DNA of 64,000 nucleotides from an uncultured Prevotella sp. (GTDB taxonomy: Bacteria > Bacteroidota > Bacteroidia > Bacteroidales > Bacteroidaceae), in contig USHV01000002.1 of the NCBI GenBank assembly GCA_900554695.1, forward strand, positions 1-64,000, in the 5' to 3' direction. Positions 35,679 to 44,924 of this stretch are shown here, in pieces. The notes under the pieces are model-generated. The model saw only the letters and a list, made by a program, of their open reading frames with translations, did not search any database and was not told the origin of the DNA. The position numbers and the translations under genes were made by a program. Position 1 is the stretch's first letter; every line of letters begins with the position of its first letter.

Positions 35679-37745
35679 ATGAGAAAATACATATATATAG
35701 CCGCAATCATCATGGCTTGTGTCATGATTTGTTCGTGCGGAGCGGAACGCAATCTGAAAAAAGCGGAGAAGTATCTCGCGCTGGGCGAATACTACGATGC
35801 TGCCACACAATTCAAGCAGGCATACACCAAGACACCGCCTAAAGAACGCGACAAAAGAGGACAGTATGCACTGAAAATGGCATTCTGCTATGAGAAAACA
35901 AACTCTGTACAGAAAGCTGTAGCGGCATACCGCAACGCAATACGCTACAATCAGGCAGGCACCAACGACCGTCTGTCGTACGCACGTCAGCTGCTAAAGG
36001 CTGGCGACTACAAGCAGGCTGCCACCGAGTTCAAGGCCGTACTGGACTCAATGCCCGACAATCTACTTGCCAAAAACGGCCTCATCTCCGCACAGAACGC
36101 TCCACAATGGAAGAAGGACGGCTCTAGATACACCGTGAAACGCATGGATGTGTTCAACTCACGACGCGCCGAATTCTCACCGGTTCTGGCCGGCGATCAA
36201 TACGAAAAACTATATTTCACTTCGACACGCAACGAGGCTCAAGGCAACGAACTGAGCGGTATAACCGGCACAAAGCCCGGCGACATATTCATGTCTGAGA
36301 AAGACGATAAAGGCAAATGGGGTAAACCAGAAGCCGTACAGGGAGGACTAAACACCGACTTTGACGAAGGTGCTTGTGCATTGTCGCCCGACCAGCGCGA
36401 GATGTATCTCACCCAATGCCAGACAGACCCTTCATATCCGCGCTATGCACAGATAGTTACATCATCTAGAGCAGACGCATCGTGGGGCAAATCCTCACCA
36501 CTCGAAATAACGAAAGACACATTGTCAAGCTACGCCCACCCTGCCGTGTCGCCCGACGGACAATGGCTTTACTTCACGTCTGACATGCCGGGAGGAGTCG
36601 GAGGGCTCGATATCTGGAGAGTACGGATAACCTCTGCAGGACTGGGAGGCGTTGAAAACCTCGGTGAGCCGATAAACACGCCGGGCGACGAGATGTTTCC
36701 TACGTTCAGGCCTAACGGCGATCTGTACTTCTCGAGCAACGGACATCCGGGCATGGGAGGCCTCGACATATACATAGCCAAGCCGGACAAGAGCGGCCGA
36801 TACGTACTGGAGCATCCGGGATATCCGCTCAACTCGCAGGCCGACGACTTCGGAATGACCTTTGAGGGTGTGCACAACCGCGGCTACTTCTCCTCAAACC
36901 GCAACGACGGACGCGGTTGGGACCACATCTACAGCTTCGAGAATCCGGAGATAATACAGAATGTCAAGGGCTGGGTTTACGAACAGGACGGTTACGAACT
37001 GCCGTCGGCACAGGTTTACATGATAGGCGACGACGGCACCAACCTGAAGCTGAGCGTGAAGGGCGACGGCTCTTTCGAGCAAGTGATAAAGCCTAACGTG
37101 CAATACATATTCCTCGCCACGTGCAAAGGTTTCCTCAATCATAAGGAGGAACTGAAGGCTGAAAAGACCGAGGAGTCAAAAGAATACGTGCTCCAGTTCC
37201 CGCTGGCATCAATCACGGCACCCGTACTCATCGACAACATATTCTACGATTTCGACAAAGCTACGCTCCGACCGGAATCCACAAAGGCGCTCGACGAACT
37301 GGTGAAACTGCTGAACGAGAACCCCAACGTGACCATAGAGCTGAGCGCACACTGCGACTACAAGGGTTCGTCTGAATACAACAAAGGACTGGCGCAGCGA
37401 CGTGCCGAAGCCGTTGTCGATTATCTCATAAGCAAAGGCATTGCGCGCGACCGTCTCAGTCCGGTGGGCTACGGAAAAGAAAAACCGAAAGTCATACGCA
37501 AGAAACTGACAGAGAAGTATGATTGGTTGAAGGAAGGTGACGTGCTTACGGAAGACTTCATAAAAAAACTCGACGAGAAAAAGCAGGAGATATGCAACCA
37601 GCTGAACCGCCGTACGGAGTTCATTGTGCTGCGCACAACATACGGAATGTTCGACGAGAAAGGCAATCTGAAGACACAGCCCAAGCCCCAATCAACAACG
37701 AAAGAAGACAAAAAGGAGGATGACTTCGACATTTTCATCGAGTGA
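35679..37745 (+). CDS. porE: PorE-like type IX secretion lipoprotein (TPR, PD40 propeller, CRD, OmpA)
   Basis: 688-residue lipoprotein (lipobox ICSC, Cys about residue 20). Order of parts: TPR-like repeats at about 24-140 (NLKKAEKYLALGEYYDAATQFKQAY); a PD40/WD40-like propeller at about 150-425 (repeats of the SPDGQWLYFTSDMPGG and RPNGDLYFSSNGHPG type); a small carboxypeptidase-regulatory-like domain at about 430-510; and an OmpA peptidoglycan-binding domain at about 520-660 (NIFYDFDKATLRPESTKALDEL, AHCDYKGSSEYNKGLAQRRAEAVVDYL). This is exactly the architecture of PorE, which ties the type IX secretion machine to peptidoglycan. The OmpA part carries an insert near 600-640, as in this family. 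A similar layout occurs in other OmpA lipoproteins, so the name is likely rather than certain. Confidence 0.82.
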   Translation: MRKYIYIAAIIMACVMICSCGAERNLKKAEKYLALGEYYDAATQFKQAYTKTPPKERDKRGQYALKMAFCYEKTNSVQKAVAAYRNAIRYNQAGTNDRLSYARQLLKAGDYKQAATEFKAVLDSMPDNLLAKNGLISAQNAPQWKKDGSRYTVKRMDVFNSRRAEFSPVLAGDQYEKLYFTSTRNEAQGNELSGITGTKPGDIFMSEKDDKGKWGKPEAVQGGLNTDFDEGACALSPDQREMYLTQCQTDPSYPRYAQIVTSSRADASWGKSSPLEITKDTLSSYAHPAVSPDGQWLYFTSDMPGGVGGLDIWRVRITSAGLGGVENLGEPINTPGDEMFPTFRPNGDLYFSSNGHPGMGGLDIYIAKPDKSGRYVLEHPGYPLNSQADDFGMTFEGVHNRGYFSSNRNDGRGWDHIYSFENPEIIQNVKGWVYEQDGYELPSAQVYMIGDDGTNLKLSVKGDGSFEQVIKPNVQYIFLATCKGFLNHKEELKAEKTEESKEYVLQFPLASITAPVLIDNIFYDFDKATLRPESTKALDELVKLLNENPNVTIELSAHCDYKGSSEYNKGLAQRRAEAVVDYLISKGIARDRLSPVGYGKEKPKVIRKKLTEKYDWLKEGDVLTEDFIKKLDEKKQEICNQLNRRTEFIVLRTTYGMFDEKGNLKTQPKPQSTTKEDKKEDDFDIFIE

Positions 37746-37795
37746 AAATAAATCGAAGCCACCCCCGACAACTACACATTACAATATAAAAAACG

Positions 37796-38152
37796 CTAAT
37801 TGTCGGACGTCAGCATATTATATAAGGCTACGTAAACAAATGTAAAGAACGTCATAACCATCATTACGACCGACACCCCGCTGACATCTATTGATATGGC
37901 GGAAGTGAATGCGTCGATCACAAAGTTGGATGCAAGACGCTTCAACATTGCAAAACCGTCTGAAAAGAAGAACAATGCTATGCCCGCAGCCGTGCAGACA
38001 GTAGCCCATATTCTGTTAAGACGCTGTTTATAAACATAGTCCGACGAAGGAAGCTCACTCATCACACGGCGTGAGAATCCATCGTCCGGTATTTCTTTAC
38101 GGGCATACTCCTCAAAAAGAGATATTATCTTCTTATCCTCAGTTTCAGTCAT
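37796..38152 (-). CDS. DUF5056-like small membrane protein, probable anti-sigma partner
   Basis: 118 residues: a cytoplasmic part of about 48 residues (MTETEDKKIISLFEEYARKEIPDDGFSRRVMSELP) and two membrane helices at about 49-66 and 92-112. Resembles DUF5056 proteins encoded next to ECF sigma genes in Bacteroidales. The ATG overlaps the end of the sigma gene by eight bases, so the two are coupled. Probably restrains the sigma factor at the membrane; this is inference. Confidence 0.75.
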   Translation of the reverse strand: MTETEDKKIISLFEEYARKEIPDDGFSRRVMSELPSSDYVYKQRLNRIWATVCTAAGIALFFFSDGFAMLKRLASNFVIDAFTSAISIDVSGVSVVMMVMTFFTFVYVALYNMLTSDN

Positions 38153-38681
38153 ATCCGTTTTGTTTTAAAAAGTTCGACAGTTTTTTCTTTCCTCTTGATA
38201 TGTGCGACTTCACCGTTCCCTCAGCCATTCCGGTGATTTCAGCTATGCGGTTTATCTGATAACCGTCTATCAGCTGTAGGCTCAGGCAAGAACGTTCGTT
38301 GTCGTTCAGCCGTGCGAGTGCGTCGTAAATATCCATCTTCAGATTGCCGTCAGCAGCGACAGTCCGCGTTTTCATTCCCGGCACGCCATCGATATCGCAT
38401 GTCGTTTTCGACCGTCTCCTGTAATCAAGCAACACATTATAAGCAATCTTATAGAGCCATGTCGAGAACGCAGCCAGCCCACGGAACTTGGTTATATTAA
38501 CGTAAGCCTTGATGAACATGTCTTGAGCGAGATCATCACTCAGTTGTTTGTCACCCAAAGTCTGGCTCAGGAAGAACCGCCTTATAGGTGACTGATATTT
38601 CACCACAAGACGATCGAAAGCACGTCTGTTGTGAAAAACAGCCACCTGAGTAACAAGAGAGATGTCGTTCAAATCGTTCAC
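38145..38681 (-). CDS. ECF RNA polymerase sigma factor (GTG start)
   Basis: 178 residues. Region 2 at about 18-85 (NRRAFDRLVVKYQSPIRRFFLSQT, LSDDLAQDMFIKAYVNI, AFSTWLYKIAYNVLLDYRRR) and region 4 at about 120-172 (LARLNDNERSCLSLQLIDGYQINRIAEITGMAEGTVKSHISRGKKKL). GTG at 38681 is the start; no ATG precedes region 2. It runs towards porE. In Porphyromonas the ECF factor SigP controls type IX secretion genes, but nothing here proves that link. Confidence 0.93.
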   Translation of the reverse strand: MNDLNDISLVTQVAVFHNRRAFDRLVVKYQSPIRRFFLSQTLGDKQLSDDLAQDMFIKAYVNITKFRGLAAFSTWLYKIAYNVLLDYRRRSKTTCDIDGVPGMKTRTVAADGNLKMDIYDALARLNDNERSCLSLQLIDGYQINRIAEITGMAEGTVKSHISRGKKKLSNFLKQNGYD

Positions 38682-38695
38682 TGCAGATCCGTTTA

Positions 38696-39490
38696 TTAGT
38701 TATTGTCGTTCTGCTTGTCGGCCGGTGCATCTTGCACATCGTGTGCGTCAGCCGGTCGGTCCTGCTTCTGAGCGTTCTGTCCGGGTATATAGCTGTCCTG
38801 CTGCAGACCGGAACCACGATAGCGATTGTTCTTAGTCGCATCTTGTTTGTGGCGGCCACCCGGTACGGTCCTTGCTATAACCATCTGTCCTATACCGAAG
38901 CACATAACGAGTAATCCTACTCCCACAAGGGCCTCTGCGCCCCAACACCCGAACATAAGCACGAGTCCCAGTCCCAAGGCAACATTCTGTATGCCACGCT
39001 TCCACATATAGTCGTCGCGCACTTTTTCGTATTTTGCCGGCTTATATTCCGCATGACCGTAATTCTGTTCCATCTCTTTCTCTCGGAGCAGGACCCTATC
39101 GTTATGGCGTTTGAAAAGATATCTTATCAACAGCACTACGATAATTATCGGAACAAAGATGAAAACAAGGAACAGAAGCGTAAGCAGTATGGCAATGATA
39201 ATTCCGCCAGCGCCTACCGTCCACAATGCATTATAGAAAGTGAACGGATCGCCATAATCTGCCGGATTAACACTGTTCACTTTCACCGGAATATTTACCG
39301 ACGATGCCGAATCATCGTCACCGGCATCATAAGTGGTTGTGTCCGAGTAAGCCTCAACCGCCTCGTAAGCCGTATCCACACGCTGAACCTGTGCAGCATC
39401 ATCCACATGCTGGTGACGATGACGCGGAACTACCCCCGCCCCTGCATTCAATGCGGAAAACATCACCAATACTAATAATAAATGTCTCAT
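38696..39490 (-). CDS. Membrane protein, DUF6249-like
   Basis: 264 residues from the ATG at 39490. A signal peptide-like N-terminus (MRHLLLVLVMFSALNAGAG) is followed by an acidic, Asp/Ser/Thr-rich stretch to about 88. Then come a helix at about 92-122 ending in RYLFKRHNDR, a cytoplasmic loop, two more helices at about 168-205, and a polar Gln/Asp/Asn-rich tail. It resembles DUF6249 proteins. It ends 14 bases before the sigma gene on the same strand, so it probably belongs to the same operon. Function unknown. Confidence 0.65.
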   Translation of the reverse strand: MRHLLLVLVMFSALNAGAGVVPRHRHQHVDDAAQVQRVDTAYEAVEAYSDTTTYDAGDDDSASSVNIPVKVNSVNPADYGDPFTFYNALWTVGAGGIIIAILLTLLFLVFIFVPIIIVVLLIRYLFKRHNDRVLLREKEMEQNYGHAEYKPAKYEKVRDDYMWKRGIQNVALGLGLVLMFGCWGAEALVGVGLLVMCFGIGQMVIARTVPGGRHKQDATKNNRYRGSGLQQDSYIPGQNAQKQDRPADAHDVQDAPADKQNDNN

Positions 39491-39988
39491 CACGTTATCT
39501 GTTTTTTATTGTTTCTGTTGGTTAGACGAACCATACCATTGTTTCGTTGCAAAGAAAATGATTTTTTTCATATCTGCTATGAATTTTTCAGTCCGATTGT
39601 CTTATTTCATTCTCAACACATCAATATATAATATAACCAGATAACAAAATTAACATATCACCGATAATTATAAAACAAAATCAAACGAAACATATAATAA
39701 TTATATAATCATAAAGATATGCCATAATGATTTATGTCACAACAAGCGACAAACGTGTCCCGACTATCAATGATGTCCTCATTGCTGTTCTCCATGAAAT
39801 GTGTCGACCATAATACCTACCATTGTTTTTTGTATATTTATGCAATTTCCGCAGTAAAATATTTTGACAAAAAAAATTTGCAAAATAGAAAAACGGAGGA
39901 CGACGAAATAGGCTTTATCGCATGAAAGTAGCAATGACGCCACACCGTTTTATCATCCGCAGCAAGCGTTTCCAACGACCGGAAAATA

Positions 39989-40098
39989 CAAAAGAGCCCA
40001 TATCGCATCGTAATATAGCACTAATCAGCACACGATATCGTCCATTTCGGCCCCTGAAATGGGCTCTTTCGCACCCTGAAAAAGGCCATTTCGCAACA
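39989..40098. repeat. Five-unit 22-bp array, copy 3
   Basis: Units at 39989, 40011, 40033, 40055 and 40077. Unit 4 (TGAAATGGGCTCTTTCGCA...) is identical to unit 4 of copy 2 over its first 19 bases. Unit 2 is the most diverged. Confidence 0.82.
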
Positions 40099-40173
40099 CG
40101 ACGGCAACCGGTCTGCGATGCGATAATCCGTAAAGCGCTGGCTGTCAGGCAAATGCGTAAAGTGCTCAAAACT

Positions 40174-40217
40174 CGCGTATTTGCGGCCGAATGACCTGTT
40201 GCTCGAAAATATTCGAG
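40174..40217. repeat. Hairpin module beside array copy 3
   Basis: CGCGTATTTGCG at 40174-40185 is the exact complement form of the CGCAAATACGCG arm of copies 1 and 2. The opposite arm is changed to CTCGAAAATATTCGAG (40202-40217), itself a palindrome. Confidence 0.55.
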
Positions 40218-40398
40218 TTTTGAGCAGTTACGATAAATATTTATGCATAATGCGGAACGGATAATTGTATATTTATACATAAATGTAGAGGAGACACGAA
40301 CGTGCGAATATTACAGGGAATATGAACTGTGCATAACAGTCAACCTTCTGTCATCCGGCATACAAAACAGGATGACTACATCACGACTGCGCATAACG

Positions 40399-40434
40399 TA
40401 AATCCCCGACATGCTGATGATGCCGGGGATTTAT
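40399..40434. terminator. Terminator-like hairpin
   Basis: AAATCCCCG pairs with CGGGGATTT around a loop with further CAT/ATG pairing. It lies 135 bases past the stop codon of the leftward gene at 40569. The T run is short in both directions. Confidence 0.5.
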
Positions 40435-40568
40435 TATATTTCGGTTTATCAGTCACATCTATTTGTTGCGACATCCTGATGCTTGCATGCTTTTCATGGA
40501 CACCGAAAAAGAAACTGAGACAGTAAATCAAAGCCATACATCACTTATGGCATAACCACCGTAAACAA

Positions 40569-40946
40569 CTATTTATCGCGTATGACCACGACAGGTACGG
40601 TCTTGGTAAGGTCGTTTCTCGCTACATATCTGTATGTACCTACCTGTCTGACACATTGTCCCGGAGCTACGTCTATTGTCTGACCATCGTAAAATTGCCG
40701 GCCATCCTCACAAAGGAACAATACTATAAGGTTGGAGAAGCTGTCTTCATAGGCAAGCGCGTTGCCCGAATCGAGCACACTTAACACAGTGAACGAGTGT
40801 TCGCTTATGACCGGTCCTTCTCCCTTCAGCATGGTTATATCTGCCGTGGGGGACGACTTTTTTGCAGAAACAACGATGAAGGAAAGTGTAAGAATGAATA
40901 CTATTCCACACAAAAATCCGATGAGAAAAATCCAGATTTTTTTCAT
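40569..40946 (-). CDS. Small membrane-anchored protein, unassigned
   Basis: 125 residues. One N-terminal membrane helix at about 5-27 (WIFLIGFLCGIVFILTLSFIVV), then a beta-rich outer domain (EHSFTVLSVLDSGNALAYEDS, LIVLFLCEDGRQFYDGQTIDV, YRYVARNDLTKTVPVVVIRDK) of about 90 residues that looks like an OB- or SH3-like barrel. No family recognised. It begins 14 bases after the secreted protein gene upstream, so both are in one transcript. Confidence 0.7.
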   Translation of the reverse strand: MKKIWIFLIGFLCGIVFILTLSFIVVSAKKSSPTADITMLKGEGPVISEHSFTVLSVLDSGNALAYEDSFSNLIVLFLCEDGRQFYDGQTIDVAPGQCVRQVGTYRYVARNDLTKTVPVVVIRDK

Positions 40947-40960
40947 AATAACAATATCAT

Positions 40961-41635
40961 TTAAAGCTCATCGCCGTCAGACTTGTTGTAATCGTTGTCA
41001 TAATACATAAGTATACGGTAACTGCCGTACTCTCCGTCTATCATGAACCACACCGTTTTTGCCTTGTTATTTTTAATATAGTCCCAGCTGTAAGCCAATT
41101 TGTCTGAAGACACCTTATCCTGCATCACCTGCGATGTGTCGGCAAGCTGTTCGGCTGTATATTTCGTAAGGAGCTGAGCATTGATGTATTTATCAATCAT
41201 CTTATCGTCAAGTTTCTGGAAATACACGGCCTGATAACGTTTCTTGTTTACCAACATCTCGTAATCAATCTTCTCGTCATCCGGTATTGTCTGATTTTCA
41301 TCACCGATGTATTTGCCGTTATTCTCGAACTGGCGGCAAAGGTTATTGAATCTTATTTTTATATCGCCCTCGTCACACGTATATTTGTCTGCAATGAATA
41401 TGCGATACACTTTGTTTCTGTTTGTCACTACCGAAATCTGCACTTGCGAACCGTTGAACTCGCCTTCCAGCACACCCGTCACACTGTTATAGGTGAAGCC
41501 TTTTGCCCTCAACTTCTGTATCATGGCATTCTTTGTTCCGTCAACAGGAATACCGAGAAACTTTGTGACATCTTTCTGTGCATACATTGCAACAGACAAT
41601 GTAAGCATCAGCACAACCGATAAAAATTTTTTCAT
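40961..41635 (-). CDS. Secreted protein, unassigned
   Basis: 224 residues with a signal peptide (MKKFLSVVLMLTLSVAMYAQ). The mature part begins VTKFLGIPVDGTKNAMIQKLRAKGFTYN, a pattern common in Bacteroidetes exported proteins that have a short helix-strand unit, and it ends in acidic residues. No domain name can be given. It follows a leader of about 260 bases with strong secondary structure and precedes the small membrane protein. Confidence 0.7.
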   Translation of the reverse strand: MKKFLSVVLMLTLSVAMYAQKDVTKFLGIPVDGTKNAMIQKLRAKGFTYNSVTGVLEGEFNGSQVQISVVTNRNKVYRIFIADKYTCDEGDIKIRFNNLCRQFENNGKYIGDENQTIPDDEKIDYEMLVNKKRYQAVYFQKLDDKMIDKYINAQLLTKYTAEQLADTSQVMQDKVSSDKLAYSWDYIKNNKAKTVWFMIDGEYGSYRILMYYDNDYNKSDGDEL

Positions 41636-41639
41636 GTTT

Positions 41640-41897
41640 AGAATACATTATGTCCTGTCACCCTGTGGGACGTTGATGTATGCGAAAGGCGTGGGTGCCG
41701 TATGCCATATCCTAATGTGAAGGTGCTAGGAAAACCTTTGTGAAAAGATACAGATAACAGCTCCCACGCCTATATACACGCAGGAACCATCACGTCGCCT
41801 CTTGTTCATAGTGAGTAAAGTTTCCTAGGCTTTTCACATACAAGATGGAGACATAACGTCTCTAATTTTCCAATAAGTCGGACAGAATACTTCCATC
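41640..41897 (-). ncRNA. Candidate structured RNA or long 5' leader
   Basis: From a TATCTTTG promoter at 41904-41911, minus strand, about 260 bases precede the next ATG. Read on the minus strand, GGCGTGGG pairs with CCCACGCC about 70 bases later. Inside it, GTAT/ATAC and CCTA/TAGG nest. A separate GAGAC...GTCTC hairpin lies near the start. GTGAAAAG and CTTTTCAC, and CTAGGAAA and TTTTCCTAG, are two interleaved complementary pairs, so a pseudoknot or alternative folds are possible. Size, promoter and host order would suit the Bacteroidales-1/6S-like RNA, but I cannot confirm the identity. It could instead be a riboregulated leader. Confidence 0.4.
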
Positions 41898-41903
41898 CTG
41901 CTA

Positions 41904-41911
41904 CAAAGATA
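41904..41911 (-). promoter_or_regulatory. -7 box for the structured leader
   Basis: TATCTTTG on the minus strand. The -33 position has TTTT rather than TTTG (19-base spacing). Confidence 0.55.
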
Positions 41912-42099
41912 AGATTTTTATTTAATAATAAAACTGAAAAACATAAATATCTTATTATATCGGACACTACAAAAACATCAGAACACCATACGGTATAAGC
42001 CGGATGACTCAAAACACGGCGCGACTGCAATCAGCCGAGGAGAATAGACCGATTGTAAAATATATTTACTACATTTGCAGATAAATTACGAATACAGAC

Positions 42100-43506
42100 A
42101 TGACTCTGCCCGAAGAATTCATAAAATACACGCGGGAACTCATGGGCGACAGCAGGTTCGAGTCGCTCGTGGCAGGACTGACGGATGCCGCACCGGTGAG
42201 CATAAGGCTGAATCCGCTGAAATGTGACGTTGCGAACACCGTGATAACAGGGAAGAAAGGCGACGTGGCATGGTGCCCTATGGGAGTGTATCTGAACGAA
42301 AGACCGAACTTCACGTTCGATCCGCTGCTGCATGCCGGGGCATACTACGTGCAGGAAGCATCGTCGATGTTTGTGGCACACGTGTTGCGACAGACGGTGA
42401 CCGGCAGTGTGAGAATGCTCGACTTGTGTGCCGCTCCCGGCGGAAAATCGACAGCGTGCCGCACATTTTTGCCTGAGGGCAGCCTGCTTGTAAGCAACGA
42501 ACCCGTCAGGACGAGGGCAAACATTCTGAGCGAGAACATGCAGAAGTTCGGCCATCCGGACGTGATTGTGACCAACAACTATCCGCGAGACTTCAGAAAG
42601 TCGGGGCTCATGTTCGACATCATACTGGCCGACGTGCCGTGTTCCGGCGAGGGAATGTTCCGCAAGGACGAGGGCGCGATAGCTGAATGGAGTGTGCAGA
42701 ATGTGGAGAACTGCCGCCGGTTGCAGCGCGAGATTGTAAGCGATATATGGCCGTGTCTGAAGCCGGGCGGCCTGATGATATACTCCACATGCACGTTCAA
42801 TGCCCACGAGGACGAGGAGAACGCGGCATGGATAGCCGAAGAGCTGGGAGCGGATTTCGTTGAGATAGCCATCAGTCCGGAGTGGAACATCACGGGACCA
42901 TTGGTAGGCGACAATACGTCATACCGTTTTCTGCCAGGCACGAGCGAGGGCGAGGGACTGTTCATGACCGTACTGAGGAAACACGGACAGCATGACACGC
43001 CAGCGAAGGCATCCGCAAACAAAAAGCAGAACAGAAAAACAGACAAGACTGTGAGCCTTCCGCTGACCGGCAGCGACGACTTCGAGACAAGAGAGAGAGG
43101 CGACCGTCTGGTGGCAATACCGAAGAAATGGGCCGACGTGTATGACGCCGCTGCAAAAGGTCTGAACGTGATTCATGCCGGAATAACCATCGGAACGCGC
43201 AAAGGAAAGGACATTGTGCCCGACCAGTCGCTGGCTCTTTCGACACGGCTCGACCGCAACCGGTTTGTCAGTGTAGATATAGACTACACGCAGGCAATAA
43301 GCTATCTGCGCAAGGAAGCGGTGCCCCTACCCGACGGCACGCCCAAAGGCTTCGTGCTGCTCACGTACAAAGGCATGCCTCTGGGATTTGAGAAGAACAT
43401 CGGCAACCGCGCCAACAATCTGTATCCGCAGGAATGGAAGATAAAGAGTCAGCACATTCCGGAACAAAACGAAATCATCATCAAAAGAAATGAAACAATA
43501 TCTTGA
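42100..43506 (+). CDS. RsmF-like rRNA cytosine-C5 methyltransferase
   Basis: 468 residues of the NOL1/NOP2/Sun family. It methylates C5 of a cytosine in 16S rRNA with SAM. Motifs: [15 protein letters not shown], the SAM loop [30 protein letters not shown] (release Cys) and [17 protein letters not shown] (catalytic Cys). A basic linker at about 305-325 and a PUA-like C-terminal part follow. TACATTTG at 42070-42077 may be its -7 box. The stop overlaps thyA by 17 bases. Confidence 0.92.
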   Translation: MTLPEEFIKYTRELMGDSRFESLVAGLTDAAPVSIRLNPLKCDVANTVITGKKGDVAWCPMGVYLNERPNFTFDPLLHAGAYYVQEASSMFVAHVLRQTVTGSVRMLDLCAAPGGKSTACRTFLPEGSLLVSNEPVRTRANILSENMQKFGHPDVIVTNNYPRDFRKSGLMFDIILADVPCSGEGMFRKDEGAIAEWSVQNVENCRRLQREIVSDIWPCLKPGGLMIYSTCTFNAHEDEENAAWIAEELGADFVEIAISPEWNITGPLVGDNTSYRFLPGTSEGEGLFMTVLRKHGQHDTPAKASANKKQNRKTDKTVSLPLTGSDDFETRERGDRLVAIPKKWADVYDAAAKGLNVIHAGITIGTRKGKDIVPDQSLALSTRLDRNRFVSVDIDYTQAISYLRKEAVPLPDGTPKGFVLLTYKGMPLGFEKNIGNRANNLYPQEWKIKSQHIPEQNEIIIKRNETIS

Positions 43507-44284
43507 CCTGCTCAACCGTATTCTTACGGAGGGCACAAAAAAGACTGACCGCACGGGAACAGGAACACTTAGCGTGTTCGGACACCAGATGAGATTCAAT
43601 CTGGAAGATGGTTTTCCGTTGCTAACCACAAAAAAACTGCATCTGAAGTCGATAATATACGAGCTGTTGTGGTTTCTCAAGGGCGACACAAACGTGAAAT
43701 ATCTTCAGGAACACGGTGTGAGGATATGGAACGAATGGGCCGATGAGAACGGCGATCTCGGACCGGTATATGGGCACCAATGGCGTTCGTGGCCCGACTA
43801 CAACGGCGGAACAATCGACCAGATAAGCAATGTCTTGGACATGATAAAGAATCATCCGGACTCGCGACGGATGGTTGTCAGCGCATGGAATCCGGCAGAG
43901 GTCGACCAAATGGCGCTGCCGCCGTGCCACTGTCTGTTCCAGTTCTACGTGGCAGACGGACGCCTTTCGCTGCAACTCTATCAGCGTTCGGCCGACACGT
44001 TCCTCGGCGTTCCGTTCAACATCGCCTCATACGCGCTGCTGCTTATGATGATGGCGCAGGTCACAGGACTGAAAGCCGGCGACTTCATCCATACCACCGG
44101 CGACACGCATCTGTATCTTAACCACCTTGACCAGGCCCGCCTGCAACTCACACGCACACCGAGACCGTTGCCGAGAATGATTCTGAACAAGGACGTGAAG
44201 AGCCTGTTCGACTTCAAATATGAGGATTTCCGTCTGGAAGGATACGACCCGTGGGACCACATAAGTGCGAAAGTGAGTGTATAA
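43490..44284 (+). CDS. thyA: Thymidylate synthase
   Basis: Makes dTMP from dUMP with methylene-tetrahydrofolate. 264 residues, the usual length of the E. coli-like enzyme. Motifs: [36 protein letters not shown], the nucleophile Cys in [40 protein letters not shown] and HLYLNHLDQ. It overlaps the methyltransferase gene and is followed by folA, which regenerates tetrahydrofolate from its product. Confidence 0.98.
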   Translation: MKQYLDLLNRILTEGTKKTDRTGTGTLSVFGHQMRFNLEDGFPLLTTKKLHLKSIIYELLWFLKGDTNVKYLQEHGVRIWNEWADENGDLGPVYGHQWRSWPDYNGGTIDQISNVLDMIKNHPDSRRMVVSAWNPAEVDQMALPPCHCLFQFYVADGRLSLQLYQRSADTFLGVPFNIASYALLLMMMAQVTGLKAGDFIHTTGDTHLYLNHLDQARLQLTRTPRPLPRMILNKDVKSLFDFKYEDFRLEGYDPWDHISAKVSV

Positions 44285-44309
44285 CATAAACAAAAGAACA
44301 TACATAACA

Positions 44310-44792
44310 ATGAGCATAAGCATAATAGCTGCCGTGGCGCGCAACCGTGCCATAGGCCATAACAACAAACTGCTGTACTGGTTGCCCAACGACCTCAAGC
44401 GTTTCAAGGCTCTCACCACGGGCCATACCATAATCATGGGACGCCGCACATTCGAATCATTGCCCAAGGGAGCGCTGCCCAACAGACGCAATGTGGTGCT
44501 GAGCCGAGGCGACGACGAGTTTCCGGGATGCGACAAATACCCGTCGCTGGAAGAGGCTCTGAACAACTGCAAAGCAGACGAGGACGTGTTCATCATAGGC
44601 GGAGCGAGCGTTTACGAACAGGCAATGAAGTATGCCGACAGACTCCTTCTCACCGAGATAGACGACACTCCGCAGGAAGCAGACGCCTTCTTCCCCGACT
44701 ATTCAGACTGGACTCTCATAAACAAAGAGAACCATCAGAAAGACGAAAAACACTTGTTTGAATATTCCTTCGCCGACTACGAAAGACGATAG
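44310..44792 (+). CDS. folA: Dihydrofolate reductase
   Basis: Reduces dihydrofolate to tetrahydrofolate with NADPH. 160 residues from the ATG at 44310; the frame is open for 11 more codons into the thyA end, but homology begins at MSISIIAAVARNRAIGHNNKLLYWLPNDLKRFKALT. Also seen are IIMGRRTFESLPKGALPNRRNVVLSR and VFIIGGASVYEQAM. The family Trp/Pro and acidic substrate residue (Asp in LPNDLKRF) are present. Confidence 0.97.
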   Translation: MSISIIAAVARNRAIGHNNKLLYWLPNDLKRFKALTTGHTIIMGRRTFESLPKGALPNRRNVVLSRGDDEFPGCDKYPSLEEALNNCKADEDVFIIGGASVYEQAMKYADRLLLTEIDDTPQEADAFFPDYSDWTLINKENHQKDEKHLFEYSFADYERR

Positions 44793-44840
44793 AAAAGATC
44801 ACGAAAGAGAATAAAGAAGATTACGAAAGACCATAAAAAG

Positions 44841-44900
44841 GCTGTCCGACCATTAACAACATTAAAAACTCTCATTGTTGAATGGTCGGACAGCTATTTT
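44841..44900. terminator. Strong bidirectional terminator between folA and the Lrp gene
   Basis: GCTGTCCGACCATT (44841-44854) is a perfect inverted repeat of AATGGTCGGACAGC (44881-44894), with CAAC/GTTG inside, followed by ATTTTTATTT. It separates convergent genes. Confidence 0.9.
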
Positions 44901-44924
44901 TATTTGAAATAATATCACTCAATG

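Larger units (their letters stand above)
39491..40568. other. 1.1-kb non-coding gap holding array copy 3
   Basis: No gene is supported. It holds the leader of the gene starting at 39490 (a near-consensus box TTTCTTTG at 39550-39557, minus strand), an AT-rich region to about 39900, the five-unit array, a hairpin module and a terminator-like stem. Confidence 0.65.
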
